A stretch of 64,000 nucleotides of DNA from Grifola frondosa (GCA_001683735.1 LUGG01000013.1:62001-126000); one strand, 5' to 3'; numbered from the stretch's first letter, positions 36,479 through 47,423 are shown. The notes: generated by a model from the sequence alone, not told the origin. Translations and numbers: made by a program.

Positions 36479-36760
36479 GCCCGCTTAGTGGCCCACTCAG
36501 CGGCCCGTCCGGCGTCCGAGGAGCCCGTTGAGCACAGAGACGAGTCACGGGTACGGGCGTGCAGTGCGGTGTGGGCGCAAGCATAGAGTGTGGACGGAGG
36601 CAGCTGCGGGCATGGGGCACAGGGGTGCAGTGTGGGGCGTGGGCACATACGATGGTGCGTGCGGAGTGTGAGTGTGGATGAGTCGCGCGGGCATGGGTAC
36701 AGGCACGAGCACAGGCATGCGGTGCAGTGCAGTGCGAACGCAGACGTGGAGTGCGAACGG
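36466..36760. repeat. GC-rich subterminal repeats, left end
   Basis: Three closely spaced copies of a CCACTCAGCGGCCCG-like motif lie at 36,468-36,508. The mirror arrangement GGGCCGCTGAGGGGG occurs inside the right terminus at about 59,060-59,095. A purine-rich GTGCAG/GTGTGG-rich tract follows to 36,760. Such subterminal repeats are where CACTA transposases usually bind; here that is inference. Confidence 0.6.
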
Positions 36761-36928
36761 ATCATATAGTTCAGACATCATACATCATCCAGACACTGTT
36801 ACATATGTACGCTTCAAGGTCTTACAGCAGCATGAACGAGATATGGAGGCGACGACAACGGAAGGCGGCGAGCGGCGATGAGATATTGAAAGATGACACG
36901 AGCCGGGGAGGAGGGAGGGGGGGGAACC

Positions 36929-37236
36929 TCAACATATCACACTCCCTTGACCCTTCAACTTCTCGATGAGTGCTTCTCTCAGCTGCCATCGAAGTTTTCA
37001 ATGGGGAATCAATTAAATGATTAAATAACACATACCGATACAAGCATGAGGTGCTCCTCCTCGAGGGGGTCAGGGCGCTTAGGAGCAGGGCCCAATGGCT
37101 TCGAGATCTTTGACAACAATTCATTCAGCGAACGAATGACTATACAAGATATTAGTAAGGTGTTGAAAAGGGAGGCTTTACTTTACTTACACATCTCGCT
37201 CTGAGCGTTAGAAATTTCCTGGTCTTTGGGAGACAT
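36929..37236 (-). CDS. Very small protein gene near the left terminus
   Basis: Three exons join in frame: MSPKDQEISNAQSEM, then RSLNELLSKISKPLGPAPKR and PDPLEEEHLMLVS, then REALIEKLKGQGSVIC and a stop. The introns begin GTAAGTAAAG and GTATGTGTTA and end TATAG and GGCAG. The product would be about 67 residues, charged and helix-forming, with no cysteine pairs or membrane segment. A TATA-like CTATATAAC lies about 60 bp upstream. I do not recognise the protein. Its place just inside the transposon end and its clean gene structure suggest an element-encoded accessory protein, for example a DNA- or transposase-binding factor, but that is inference. Confidence 0.55.
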
Positions 37237-37447
37237 GATGGGTTTACAGGGGAAAGACGCGATGAATGAAAACAAGAGGCAGTCATGTAGTTATATAGTT
37301 GGTCAGCACCATCTGATCTCCGATGCATCTTGTCGGAGATATGCTAAGCATATGACTTTGCCGAGATCCCGATCCCTGAAAAGTAAAACTTGCCAAGATC
37401 CGATGTAAAAGGCTCCGCGGGCACGACCGCAATTTAGAACATCATCT

Positions 37448-38325
37448 GCTGCGAGAACACGTCAATTGGGAGAAGAACGGGCGAAGACGATTGAACACGT
37501 ACCCAATGTGTTCAATAAGGGCGCGACGGGGTTTTGAGAATCGGCCGTGAGACCTTTTCAGTTAAAAACGGGGCGAAGGTCATGGAACACGTACCGCGAC
37601 GGCGTTTTGAGAATATGAATACTATCGCGAGAACACGTCAATGAGAGAAGAACGGGCGAAGACAATTGACCACGTACACTGTATTCGACAAGGTCACGCC
37701 GGTGTTTTGAGAATACCATCTGCCGCGAGAACACGTCAATTGGGAAAAGAACGGGCGAAGACGATTGAACACGTACCCCAATGTGTTCAATAAGGGCGCG
37801 ACGGGGTTTTGAGAATCGGCCGTGAGACCTTTTCAGTTAAAAACGGGGCGAAGGTCATGGAACATGTACCGCGACGGCGTTTTGAGAATATGAATACTTA
37901 TCGCGAGAACACGTCAATTGAGAGAAGAACGGGCGAAGATCATGGAACACATACTCAAGGGGGCAACGGCATTTTGAGAATATATCTGCCGTGAGAACAC
38001 GTCAATTGAGAGAACGGGCGAAGACAATTGACCGCGTACCAATGTATTCGACAAGGGCACGACGGCGTTTTGAGAATGCTATCTGCCGCGAGACCACGTC
38101 AATTGAGAGAATGGGCGAAGACGATCGAACACATACTCAAGGGGGCAACGGCATTTTGAGAACATATCTGCCGCGAGAACACGTCAATTGAGAGAACGGG
38201 CGAAGACAATTGACCACGTACCAATGTATTCCGACAAGGGCACGACGGTGTCTTGAGAATACTATTTGCCGCGAGACCTTTTCACAGCTGAGAGAACAGG
38301 GCGAAGACAAATTGAGCACGTACAC
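37448..38325. repeat. Minisatellite of about nine ~90-110-bp units
   Basis: Repeats share the core GCGAGAACACGTCAATTG, then GAACGGGCGAAGAC, a CACGTAC box and GACGGCGTTTTGAGAAT. Copies begin near 37,451, 37,626, 37,717, 37,900, 37,991, 38,089, 38,172 and 38,270, with a variant form GTGAGACCTTTTCAG near 37,550 and 37,820. A higher-order doublet (37,451-37,620 and 37,717-37,890) is almost identical. It lies directly upstream of the small plus-strand gene, so it may act as its upstream regulatory region or as internal transposase binding sites. Confidence 0.8.
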
Positions 38326-38340
38326 CATATAAAAGACGAC
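38326..38340 (+). promoter_or_regulatory. TATA-like box upstream of small plus-strand gene
   Basis: CACCATATAAAAGACG lies about 130 bp before the ATG at 38,461, directly after the minisatellite. Confidence 0.45.
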
Positions 38341-38460
38341 GGCATCGAGCTCGTTAACTTCAGCGCCTCAACGCTATCTAGTTCCACCTACAATCTGTTA
38401 GTGCGCCCTCGATTTCTGAAACTAAAACTAAAACAATTACTCACCATTATATATAGCAAT

Positions 38461-38866
38461 ATGGATCGTGTACCCGACAGGCTCGAGCGCCGCCGAGCGT
38501 ACCTAGAGGAAATCGAGCGACTCACCGCCATCGTCGGCGGCAGAGCCGGCCACATCAACGTGGAGGACGCAAACGACAACCTCCTCGCTGACGTGGCGCT
38601 TCATATGAAAATAACAGTAAGTAGATGTGTTCGAATTACAGAGTGGTGCTTAAATACTCACCTTTTTTTGCCTTGCAGACCCGGTCGTCACTCAAATGAA
38701 CACGATTATCTTCGCGCTGGTCGGTGTGATTCAGAAGCTCCGCTTCGAGCTCGAGGCGCTGGACTACCGAACGCAATGCTTACACGAGCTGACAACGTTG
38801 ATGCTCTCTTATGAGCTGGGGGAAATTCGAGAAATAATCGGGTTATTTCTGGGACTCCAGCGGTGA
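38461..38866 (+). CDS. Small coiled-coil-like protein gene
   Basis: Exon 1 encodes MDRVPDRLERRRAYLEEIER and about 30 more residues to MKIT before a good donor (GTAAGTAG). After an acceptor at ...CCTTGCAG, a 62-codon open stretch reads PVVTQMNTIIFALVGVIQKL, RFELEALDYRTQCLHEL and ends GLFLGLQR. Both parts look coding and rich in Leu/Glu/Arg, like a coiled coil. With the splice sites seen, the two exons do not join in frame: a stop follows after six codons, so either an unusual site is used or one base is missing. No known family was recognised. With the minus-strand gene at 36.9 kb it forms a pair of tiny genes near the left end. Confidence 0.45.
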
Positions 38867-38989
38867 AGCATAATTACAATATGTATACTACGGTGTCCGC
38901 GTAACACATTTCGCCGAGGGGTTTTCGCCGAGGGGTTCAAACGAGACCTGTGAATATTGAATGAGTGCAAATCAACTAACACTACATCG

Positions 38990-39617
38990 AACACCGCACC
39001 TTTTCAGAAAGAGGGTTCAGCAGCACGAAACAACACAGGAAATAATAGGCGGCATATTTACCATGATGGTGGTGCTGTTGAGGGTAGCGGTAGGGATTGA
39101 CATGAGAAGACGGACATCGCAGGTTGTAATGATCTCCTGGAAGAGCTGAGTGGGATGGGAATATTGGAAGAATAGGAACCAGACCTAACGTAACGTTAGT
39201 AACAAACAAGCGGTGTTCAACTGATTCGACTTACGATTAAACCGATTATGAGCACTATAATGCTCTGGGTGAAACGGTAGCGACAGGTGGTGGACTTCGG
39301 CACAGGACGAAATGTCGCAGAAGAGGGTGCCGCAGTATCTTCAATGTGAAGTTAGCAGAAACTACCAAAGATATTAAATGGGGGAACTCACCCTCTCGCA
39401 AAGTCAGACGGGAAAATGCGTTACAAATGTTGGTGATCTTGGATGGGGGAAATACCGTGGGCGAATCATTACTGGAATCAGCTTCTTGAACATCTCCGCG
39501 GGCACGAAGGCGTGGTTGATGCTGCATGGAGCATCGAGGACAGACACAGGTAATGATCGACATATCTGTATTAATTAATTCAGCCAACGCCGACACTATC
39601 AAGTACACTGACAACAC
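38990..39617 (-). CDS. Unidentified candidate gene downstream of WD40 gene
   Basis: An open stretch reads MQHQPRLRARGDVQEADSSN and continues to NAFSRLTLRE before a donor GTGAGTTCC. After an acceptor at ATTGAAG it continues TAAPSSATFRPVPKS and a hydrophobic IIVLIIGLIV, which may be a membrane helix. A third block near 39,010-39,170 is rich in His, Pro and Ser. Frame joins are plausible but not certain. The family is not recognised; it could also be the 3' end of a longer WD40 transcript. Confidence 0.3.
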
Positions 39618-39802
39618 ACCTGCAGGTGTTCAACACCAGCGTTACTTATATTCTGAGTCGTTAAGTCAGTGTTCAACACTGAAGCACGATAAAAGGAATG
39701 ACTGACTCGAAGCAAAGCATATCCATTTCATGTATTTAAGCAGAAGACAAAGGCCAAAAAGCACTAGACTAAATCCATGACGGATGGTGGCGGAACGACT
39801 AA

Positions 39803-41843
39803 CTACGATTGGCCTGTAATTTTCCTACGCAAAACAATTAGAATAATCTGAAGCTTGTGGATACCTGCGCTAAGCAAATCGAGAACCAGAAAGAGGTGTT
39901 CGTTAAGAATAGTCACGGCCGTAGCAGTCGCAATAACAATAAAAACAATGTGGCGTCGGTGGAGCTCCGTAGCAGATTTCTCGTGGACTATGGCATCGTT
40001 CCGATCGGCAGGTGGCTGACAACCTCGAGGTCAGCTCTGCTCGCAAGAGCAACTAATGGACTCACCGTCGACCACACTTTGATGTCGGTCGAACCCAAAC
40101 CCGATGATCCTGTGACCACCGACAAAGTCTGGCTACCGCGAAGTTGCCTTCGACAATGTCAATACGAATGATTCAGATGAAAACAAAAAAAAATACTTAC
40201 CGCGACAACTTGAACTAGTGCACCAGCTGCAGTGTAGATGTCAATGACGGTATTACAATTAAAAGAATCAACACTTACGGGGACCATGCGTCAACGATGC
40301 AATCAGATGCCCATTGCGCCGATCGTAGACTCTCGCGAAGCCATCATCGCCGCCACTTACAATCCATCTGCTCCGTGATCCTGTGGTAACCACTTGCATC
40401 GGGTAGTTCTGTGATATTGGGTATGGAAAAGTCTGCACACGTTCTAAAGATGGGAAACTGTAATGGTCAAGTCCATCGAGCAGATTCGACACGATCAACG
40501 ATGTCTCGTCCTCACTCAGAATGGCGTGACCGCTGTCGAAACAAATTCAGATCATTTGAAACAAATATCAGAAACAGCCGCTCACATTCGAGTGGGTATC
40601 TCCTTAGCCCACTTCAACGCCCATGGTTCTATGCTGTAACACATTCTATAGCTGGATTAGCGTAGCAACATCATAAAAACCCGATGCTTACATTTCATGG
40701 GACTCCAGGTAGAATATAGCGATGCTAGCACCTTTGTCGCAAAAACATATATTCGTTGTAATATATTGACTCCGTGGTCCTTTGCAATTTCAGTAAGAGA
40801 GCCTGCGTTAATCAACTAGTGAGCACCTTAATAAAATGTTTATTAATGTTACGTACCCCCGCTATGAGACAATTTCCACACTCCCGGAATCCCGCCTCCT
40901 ACAGTGGCAACTCTGTTATGAACAGGATCATATGATATGTCCTCAACAGTGCTATCGTGTGCGACTACGATTGACTTGAACTTAAAAGCAGCCTTAAACA
41001 GCTTCATCAGCGAAATATAGTGCGACCATACGAAGGTACGTACGTTAAGGTCGACGCGTTGATATATGTGCAGTGATCCATCGGCACAGCCGAAGATAAA
41101 ACTCATACCACCGCAATTTTCCGTACCCATCCAATGTACGATACTCACCGGTCCGTTGAACAAGCACTTAACTTCTTGCATCTTCTCGTAAGTAGTGAGG
41201 TTCCATATGACCACCAGGGCATCATCACCTACGGAAGTTTATCAGTGATCTAACTGAAAGGTTAAAAAAGAAACGTACGCACCACCACTCAACAAAACGG
41301 AGCCATCTGGACTGATTGCCAGAGAATTTAAACTCCTCGTATGACGACTTAACGTCTTCTCTAGTTTAAACTACGGAACAAATGCGACTGAACCCCTGAA
41401 ATTTGCTGCCTGAAGAGCGTGGCACGCACCGTTGTTGGGATAGATTCCGTCATAGCTGCTGCTGAAAGGACCAGCTGTGAGTGCATTTCATGTCGTTTTA
41501 GTAGCGTGGATGACACAATAATGCATGTTCGTGAGCGCACCTAAACAAATACGTAGCAAGATAATAAAAATTCAATGTTGCGTCGTCATCGGAACATACA
41601 ACGCTGGACGACGTACTGAAGACAATTAGGACAGGAACAATCCTCCCAGTCAATGAGGGTTACTGGAGCTAACCAAGTTAGTTGCCTATATTCCGTGCCA
41701 CTTAAAAAAAGGACAAGCTTGAATGCGGAACAATTGACTTTCAGAGTGCCTAGATACGGTATTGTACCATATACAATCAGCACACCCTTCACCGCTCGGT
41801 CTGAACCAGTACCTAAATAGTTAGTGACACCAATCGAACTCAT
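39803..41843 (-). CDS. WD40-repeat protein with C-terminal membrane anchor
   Basis: WD40 blades are recognisable in several exons: RHTRSLNSLAISPDGSVLLS near 41,300, VVIWNLTTYEKMQEVKCLF and FGCADGSLHIYQR around 41,000-41,210, DPVHNRVATVGGGIPGVWKL at 40,870-40,930, then YPMQVVTTGSRSRWIVSGGD and DGFARVYDRRNGHLIASL at 40,270-40,400. A further blade (VVTGSSGLGSTDIKVWS) is near 40,070-40,140. The last exon is hydrophobic (HIVFIVIATATAVTILNEHL) and ends in RRKITGQS, a probable membrane anchor. The start at 41,843 (MSSIGVTNY) is the least certain part. Such anchored WD40 proteins occur in many copies in Agaricomycete genomes, often beside transposons; their role is not known. The gene shares an intergenic region with the divergent gene at 42.6 kb. 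Confidence 0.7.
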
Positions 41844-41989
41844 GTGGTGATTAAAAGAGCGCGTAAGAAAGAAAACAAACTAAAAAAATTAATATTAACA
41901 ATCTAATGTAATTGATTAACAGTCTCATAATATCAATGTATCTAAGTACAACGATCTAACTACAACGATGGAAAGAGTGGAAAGGACGA

Positions 41990-42235
41990 GCAAGAGCGTA
42001 GGCGCCGCACATATAGTCCCCAGAGATGACCGCCTGCCCTAAAATACATCACGTGATCTCCCAAAAAGTTCAGCCACTCCTGCCGTTCACTCCCACGCCA
42101 TCCAGCCAAGCGCCGATCGCTATTAATTGGCAAGTGGCTGAGCGGCCGATAGGTGGCGCTCAAGGAGCACGTGAGCACGTGATGAACTTAGGGCAAGCCG
42201 TTCATCTCAGGACTATATAGGTGGCGCCTATGCTC
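41990..42235. promoter_or_regulatory. Probable bidirectional promoter region with CACGTG motifs
   Basis: The region holds GATGACCGCCTGCCCTAAA next to ATCACGTG, then GAGCACGTGAGCACGTGATG and TTAGGGCAAGCCGTTCATC, i.e. the same motif in the opposite orientation. A very similar arrangement lies at about 53,657-53,800 before another gene of this element. It separates the minus-strand WD40 gene from the plus-strand gene at 42,612. Confidence 0.5.
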
Positions 42236-42470
42236 TTGGTCTTGCTTTTCGCGCTTTCCATCTTCGTTTATACAATTCATTTGTAACACCGATGAGTTAT
42301 TAGATTAGATTAGGCAGTTCTTTAATCCCGCGCGTGTGCTTTTCTCTTTAGACGCGGTACTCCGCTTCCGCCGTGGTTTGTCGGGTTGACCTTGAGGATG
42401 CGGTAGTCTAGATTTTGCTTCGTTCCCGTGTCTTGTAGAAAGTCCATTGGACTCGATGCCAGAACCCGTG

Positions 42471-42545
42471 TCCGCAGGAACAGAATAACGAACTGTTTCC
42501 GCGGGAACAGAATAACGAACTTGTCCGCGGAACAGAATAACGAAC
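42471..42545. repeat. Three tandem copies of a ~26-bp motif
   Basis: TCCGCRGGAACAGAATAACG occurs at 42,471, 42,498 and 42,524, shortly upstream of the ATG at 42,612. It lies in the probable 5' UTR. Confidence 0.8.
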
Positions 42546-42611
42546 GGTGTACGGAAAGTATTTCAACTTGTCTGATCACCCACTTGAAATACGTCTTTCG
42601 TCTTTCTCCCA

Positions 42612-44055
42612 ATGTTGTCCATGTCTTCAGCAAAAGCTCAGCACCTTGTCAACGTCCTTCAAGTCGCCATCGGGATGGTCCGTGACAACCCCCACCTTGT
42701 CGATTCCGCTCACATTGCATTCGCTTCCGGAGTTGCCTGGGTCGATAGCATGTCTGATGGTATGTCGTGATGAATTCTTTTACCGGTGTTACACTGATCT
42801 TTCGCACATTAGAATTGGATCATCGCTTCGCTGGACATACGCAAGACCTTGAGCTTGTCCGGTAAGTCAATGCCTTTACCGTATATATACATATATAATA
42901 TAACTCTCTTTCAGCGACGAGCCTGAAGGGCTAGGGAGGCGGGGTAACGCTACTGTCTCCACCGCGGGGAGAGCTATTCGAAGCGCATCCATCTCTGTGA
43001 TTGATGTGGACGAGTTGGAATATCCTGATGTCGAAGGAGATGAGCTCGCGGACGTCCAGGTATGTAGCCTTTTGAACAGGTAAAGTAATGATGTTAATTA
43101 TGTCTCCACGTTTTCGCAGGATACCCAGGACGTTGCCGAGGAGAGCGCTATCTCTGTGCTTCATGTGGATGAGGTGGAATCCTCTGATGTCGAAAGAGAC
43201 GAGCTCGCGGACGTCCAGGTATGTAGCCCTTCGACCAAATAAAGTAACGATGTTTATTCTGTCTCGATATTCTCGCAGGATACCCAGCCGAAGAAGGAAT
43301 GGGATATCGAGGATGTTGCCGAACACCTGGAAGGATTGTCATTTGCTAGTTCTCCCGATGTGGAGGACGAAGCAAAAAACGCATGGTCAAGGCTTGTGCA
43401 CGTTTGGAAGAAGTACGAGCAATCTAGGGGTTCCGAGTCACGTGTAAGTTGATTTAACTACGTATGTTTGGAACTGACCTGAACTGCTTCAGGTTGGTCG
43501 GTTGGGTGCTGTGAGCAGGCCCATCGCGATCTACAATTGGATGCAGAATCATCGCCCAGCAGGAACGCCGGAGGAGGTAGAAGCCGACCCAGATTTTGGT
43601 AAGAATTGGTTGGAATGGTGGACCGCTATCAATCCCGAGTGGAGACGCAAGGATGGGGTCCTAACTTCGGATAAGGCAAGTGAGCTGGCTGAGTGGAAGC
43701 AACTGGACAAGCGTGGCCCGAGCGGGATCGTCCTTACGCTGTATACGTTATCTTGGTGGGCTCCTCAAGGCGGGGAAGATAAAGACACTCTGTGGTTGTC
43801 CTGCGTCGAGGACGTCAGAGAGGTGGTCGATGATATGCTGAATTTGCGCACCTCCGACTCTGTCCAGACTTCCGCGAATGGGTGAGTATCTCTAGTGCTG
43901 TGTGATGTGATGTTCAGCTAATCCAAATTTGACATTGTAGGTTGAAGAAGCGAAGGGCCTCTGACGCTGGGGCTCGCAAACGGTACGTCGTTTCTTTTTT
44001 ACCAGGTGTTGACTAACAGTAATATACTAATAATTATAGTGTCAAGCATAATTGA
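42612..44055 (+). CDS. Agaricomycete transposon-associated protein of unknown function
   Basis: Nine or so exons join in frame from MLSMSSAKAQHLVNVLQVA to a basic end (KKRRASDAGARKRVKHN). The N-terminal third is helical, the middle is acidic, and the C-terminal half carries the recognisable block IAIYNWMQNHRPAGTPEEVE, then NWLEWWTAINPEWRRKDG, GPSGIVLTLYTLSWWAPQGG and VREVVDDMLNLR. Genes with this Trp-rich pattern are common in Agaricomycete genomes and lie near transposons; I know no assigned function. The basic C-terminus looks like a nuclear localisation signal. A tandem exon duplication lies in the acidic part (see findings). A second in-frame ATG at 42,621 is an alternative start. Confidence 0.7.
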
Positions 44056-44311
44056 ACATTGTCGTCAGCTAGGTTCTGGTGTCATGCGAACTTGTTACGG
44101 ATTAGTCGAGTGTTTTTTGTAATTACGACGTCCTAACTTCGCTATATATTGTAAGATGATTGTGGAACAATTGAAACGTGCTAGCCAAGCTCCACGCCGA
44201 GCAAACCAAATTTCTGACGGCCAAAACAATAGCCACTGGTTGACATTTGTCCGCTCCGCTCCGCATGAGTGTACTTTAACTCTACTGTTCGGTTGCAGGA
44301 CTTACACGAAC

Positions 44312-45887
44312 ATGGACAGCTCTCAATGCCACCCACAACCTTCGTTTCAGCTTGTGAATTCCAAGGTATTTAGTCCCTCCGCCATCAGGTTTGTCGTCGA
44401 GTCAATCCCTGCATAGGTTTCTGGCAGTAGATATCGTGGAAATGCTCCATTTTCAGGTACTGTTTGCCGGAATGAACAGTGCGTTGTAAGTGCTGACGTT
44501 TATCTGTGCGGCATGAACTGATACTGTCCCATTAGAATCCTTCTGCGTCCTTACTCGATCTTCCCCCAGAGCTCCTTATGCAAATATGCGTGAACCTGAG
44601 CAAGGACAGCACCTTCGCACTGTCATCAGTGTGCCGCGCTCTCCACTACTTCGCCCTTCCCTTCTATTTTAAACTCGTCGACTTCTGCATACCTCTGGAA
44701 AGGCCGGTCCCTTGTATCTATCACTAAATCCGGTTTCCATATGCTGGACATCTGGCGCCGATGTCTGTTTTACAGACCTCCCTCAGCGTTACTTTGCTGG
44801 CTCTCCGACTCAGTCGAAGATGCAGTGACTCAAATAGAGTGCCTGAGGCAATTTCTTCAGTTGTCGTCGTGGGACCAGCTGAATCTGATCATTTATTTTG
44901 CTAATATTGTTGGTGTTGAAAAAATCCTCTCGAATCTCATGGTCACGGCTCGGACCGTCGCCTCTCGTCTCCAAGTTTATTCTCTCTGTTCCAGCAAGCC
45001 AAGTCTAGCTGGCCTCCGCGCGATTTCACACACACATCTTCCCTCATCTCTCACTGTGCTCAACCTCGCCACTCCTATCTTATTTTCTCAGCCATTTTTA
45101 GCTTGGACCATCCAAACCATCAACAGCTCTCCGCTTAAAGAGTTATTGCTTCGTAGTATCGGGCTCTCAGCATTTCAGTGGTCACACCTACTTCCTCGCA
45201 TCGGTGTTCCTCGGTTACAATCTCTCGAAGTGGATGGCGGGATGACATTAAACTCACTTTTTCTGTTCCTATATCGACATGCTGAACTACGCCAGCTTCG
45301 TGTCGGTGTCTGGGCTGGCCGACTTCGCTCACCAACTATACATTGTCCCACACTCTCTCACCTGTCCTCCCTGAGCGGTCCCGTGTCATATATCACCCAC
45401 TTTCTCCATCCGCCACCACTTGGTCTTACCCAGCTCACAATCTTACCAAGCGACAACTTCCTTCCTTTCGCCGATGTGCATTTGCAGCTGGCTGCATGCC
45501 TGCACTGTGGCAACTTTCCATTACCATCCCATTCTTTCATGTTCAATTTCTCAGTTGCTGTTGTGGTCAAATACCACTACAGGAACTGTTCTGTCTTACA
45601 TTAACTGCCGATTCCTCAGGAGGGGTAGGTTGCTTCTGTGAAGAATTTCTGGTAAGCAACAAGGTTTATCATATGGTGCTGATTTGAATTGATGGAATAT
45701 GACGAATGCAGGATATTTTACCATCGTGGATCTCTATTCATCCATCTCTATCCGCTCTCAGCTTGTTGGAGGATGAGGGTCCCGATCGGCGGCCTCTAGT
45801 TTTGACCTTGCGCAGTCATTGCCCGCGAGTCAGATCGATAACCGTTGTCAGTGGAACTGTTGCGTTGGAATGGACAAACTCGGAGTA
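44312..45887 (+). CDS. F-box protein
   Basis: An exon starting near 44,536 encodes SASLLDLPPELLMQICVNLS, KDSTFALSSVCRALHYFALP and FYFKLV, the N-terminal pattern of an F-box. A long exon from 44,741 follows with LRQFLQLSSWDQLNLIIYF, SSLTVLNLATPILF, SPLKELLLRSIGLSAFQW and LRQLRVGVWAGRLRS, which look like degenerate leucine-rich repeats. A last exon gives ILPSWISIHPSLSALSLLED and SITVVSGTVALEWTNSE with a stop at 45,885. It would act as a substrate adaptor of an SCF ubiquitin ligase, by family. The first exon (MDSSQCHPQPSFQ at 44,312) and the join around 45,500-45,700 are uncertain; frames change there, so a frameshift is possible. Confidence 0.6.
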
Positions 45888-46479
45888 GTCAAGTTCCGTG
45901 ATTTATTTGCCTAGATTACAATTTAGCTACTTGTACATAATGTCCGACAGCACCTCCGCCCATTCCGCACTCCCCGCTCCCGCACTCGCGCTCGTCTTGT
46001 CCTGCTTCCTATGTAGTACACTGCATTGAATGTACTATAAATAGGATATATCTTTTAGTCTCCCCGAACATGTAAATAATTCGAGACGCACCAGACCAAT
46101 TCCACGGTGCGAGAGAGCGTAAGGTGCTCTTGCATGCTACAGCCCGGGCAGACAGGGGGCGCATAACAAATAACACCGAGCAAATGCACGCCACATGCGG
46201 TTGACGTCGTGAGACATGGGCCACGCAGAATGTGGGGTAGAGGCATCCGAAAGATGTCTCAGAAGCAAATCACCCATGCATATTCTTTCATGTTCTGCAT
46301 CGGATCATGGAAAAAGGCCGTTCACGCATCATGATTGAAGGATTCGAGGACTAAATTAATATATATCGTACAGATTGTTAGTTGCTTTGCTAGTGCTACA
46401 GTGTTGTATCAGAACGAAAGTGTATATTACTCTTCTTTTGGTCAGCGTCCGTCCGCTCCCTGGACTCCCTAGCCGCCCC
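45888..46479. other. Intergenic, nothing recognised
   Basis: The stretch contains a GC-rich tract (CCGCTCCCGCACTCGCGCTC), a TATA-like CTATAAATAGG near 46,038 and a short AT-rich part near 46,350. Open stretches here are short and lack family motifs. Confidence 0.4.
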
Positions 46480-47010
46480 TCAGTCCATCTCCTCAACTTC
46501 GATGTACTCCGGGTCATAGTCGATCCATGCTGTCCACGGTCGCCTCGTGGTTAGGAATGATCATCAAGCGGTTATGTGGGCCATCGAAGCGGACATGAAT
46601 CGTCTCGCCCTCGCGAATGCGCTCGGAGAGGATCATGACTGAAAGCGGGTTGAGCAGCTCGCTCTGGATGGCGCGGTTTAGCGGCCGCGCGCCGTACGTC
46701 GGTGAGTAGCCAATCGACACAAGGTACTGCTTTGCCGCGTCGTCAAGGTCGAGCGCCATCTTGCGCTCCGCGATACGCTCCTGTACCTCCTTGATACGGA
46801 GATCGACGATCTTGAGGACGTTTTCCACGCGACAACGTACACTAAAGTGAAGAATTCTTCAGCACACAGTTCCTAGTGACGAAGGAAACCCACAAGATAC
46901 TCACGAAGATGACGATCTCGTCGATACGGTTGATGAACTCCGCGCCAAGATTGCTCGTCATGATGATGACCGTGTTCTTGAAGTCGACCACGCGTTGGAG
47001 CGACATCAAC
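46480..47010 (-). pseudogene. Hsp104/ClpB C-terminal fragment with internal deletion
   Basis: The part encodes the end of the Hsp104 disaggregase: VVDFKNTVIIMTSNLGA runs directly into EFINRIDEIVIF, skipping the residues that normally separate these two parts of the second AAA+ module. After an intron-like gap come VLKIVDLRIKEVQERIAER, YLVSIGYSPTYGARPLNRAI and LLNPLSVMILSERIREGE. Near the end, a two-base loss after GTGGACAGCATGGAT shifts the frame; in the other frame DYDPEYIEVEEMD and a stop follow, the usual acidic tail. No Walker A or first AAA+ domain is present, so this is a captured, broken fragment of a host gene. Confidence 0.75.
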
Positions 47011-47423
47011 AGTCGGTCAGTTGGTCGCCACGTCGCTGTCAGTGCACAGGCAGGTTGTTGACCTCACCAGGATCGTGAGCTGCAGAGGCAGTGGAGAGCC
47101 GGATCGCGCATAGTCAATTTGATACGCACCGAAGTACCCCTCGGTGCGCTGGCCGCATCCCTGACTGACTGTACTCACATCTTTGTGTTCTTGGTCCGCC
47201 CTTCCTGCCCGACGACCATGATGCATGTCAGCAACCCGGCGTTCGAGCACGCGGCCACTGCGCCAGCCGGCCATTCCAGTGGAATCAGCAAGTTGCAGAA
47301 CAAGGCCTCGTAAGATTTCGTAACCTAAGAGACAATGATGAATATAAGAGCCATAAAGGAACAAGGCCAACAATTAAGTATAAGTGTGATATCCGGCCTC
47401 CCACGACACACAACACCCACTTC
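47011..47423. other. Unassigned stretch between Hsp104 fragment and transposase
   Basis: Open stretches exist on both strands (plus: EHAATAPAGHSSGISKLQNK; minus: EILRGLVLQLADSTGMAG) but neither shows family motifs. It may be further captured host DNA. Confidence 0.35.

Noticed and set aside
36379..36765. Minus-strand ORFs rich in His/Pro/Arg/Cys
   Set aside because: They come from a GC-rich repetitive subterminal tract and have no coding character.
44741..45604. Single long ORF taken as a complete gene
   Set aside because: The F-box lies in a separate upstream exon and the C-terminal block in a later one, so the ORF is only one exon.
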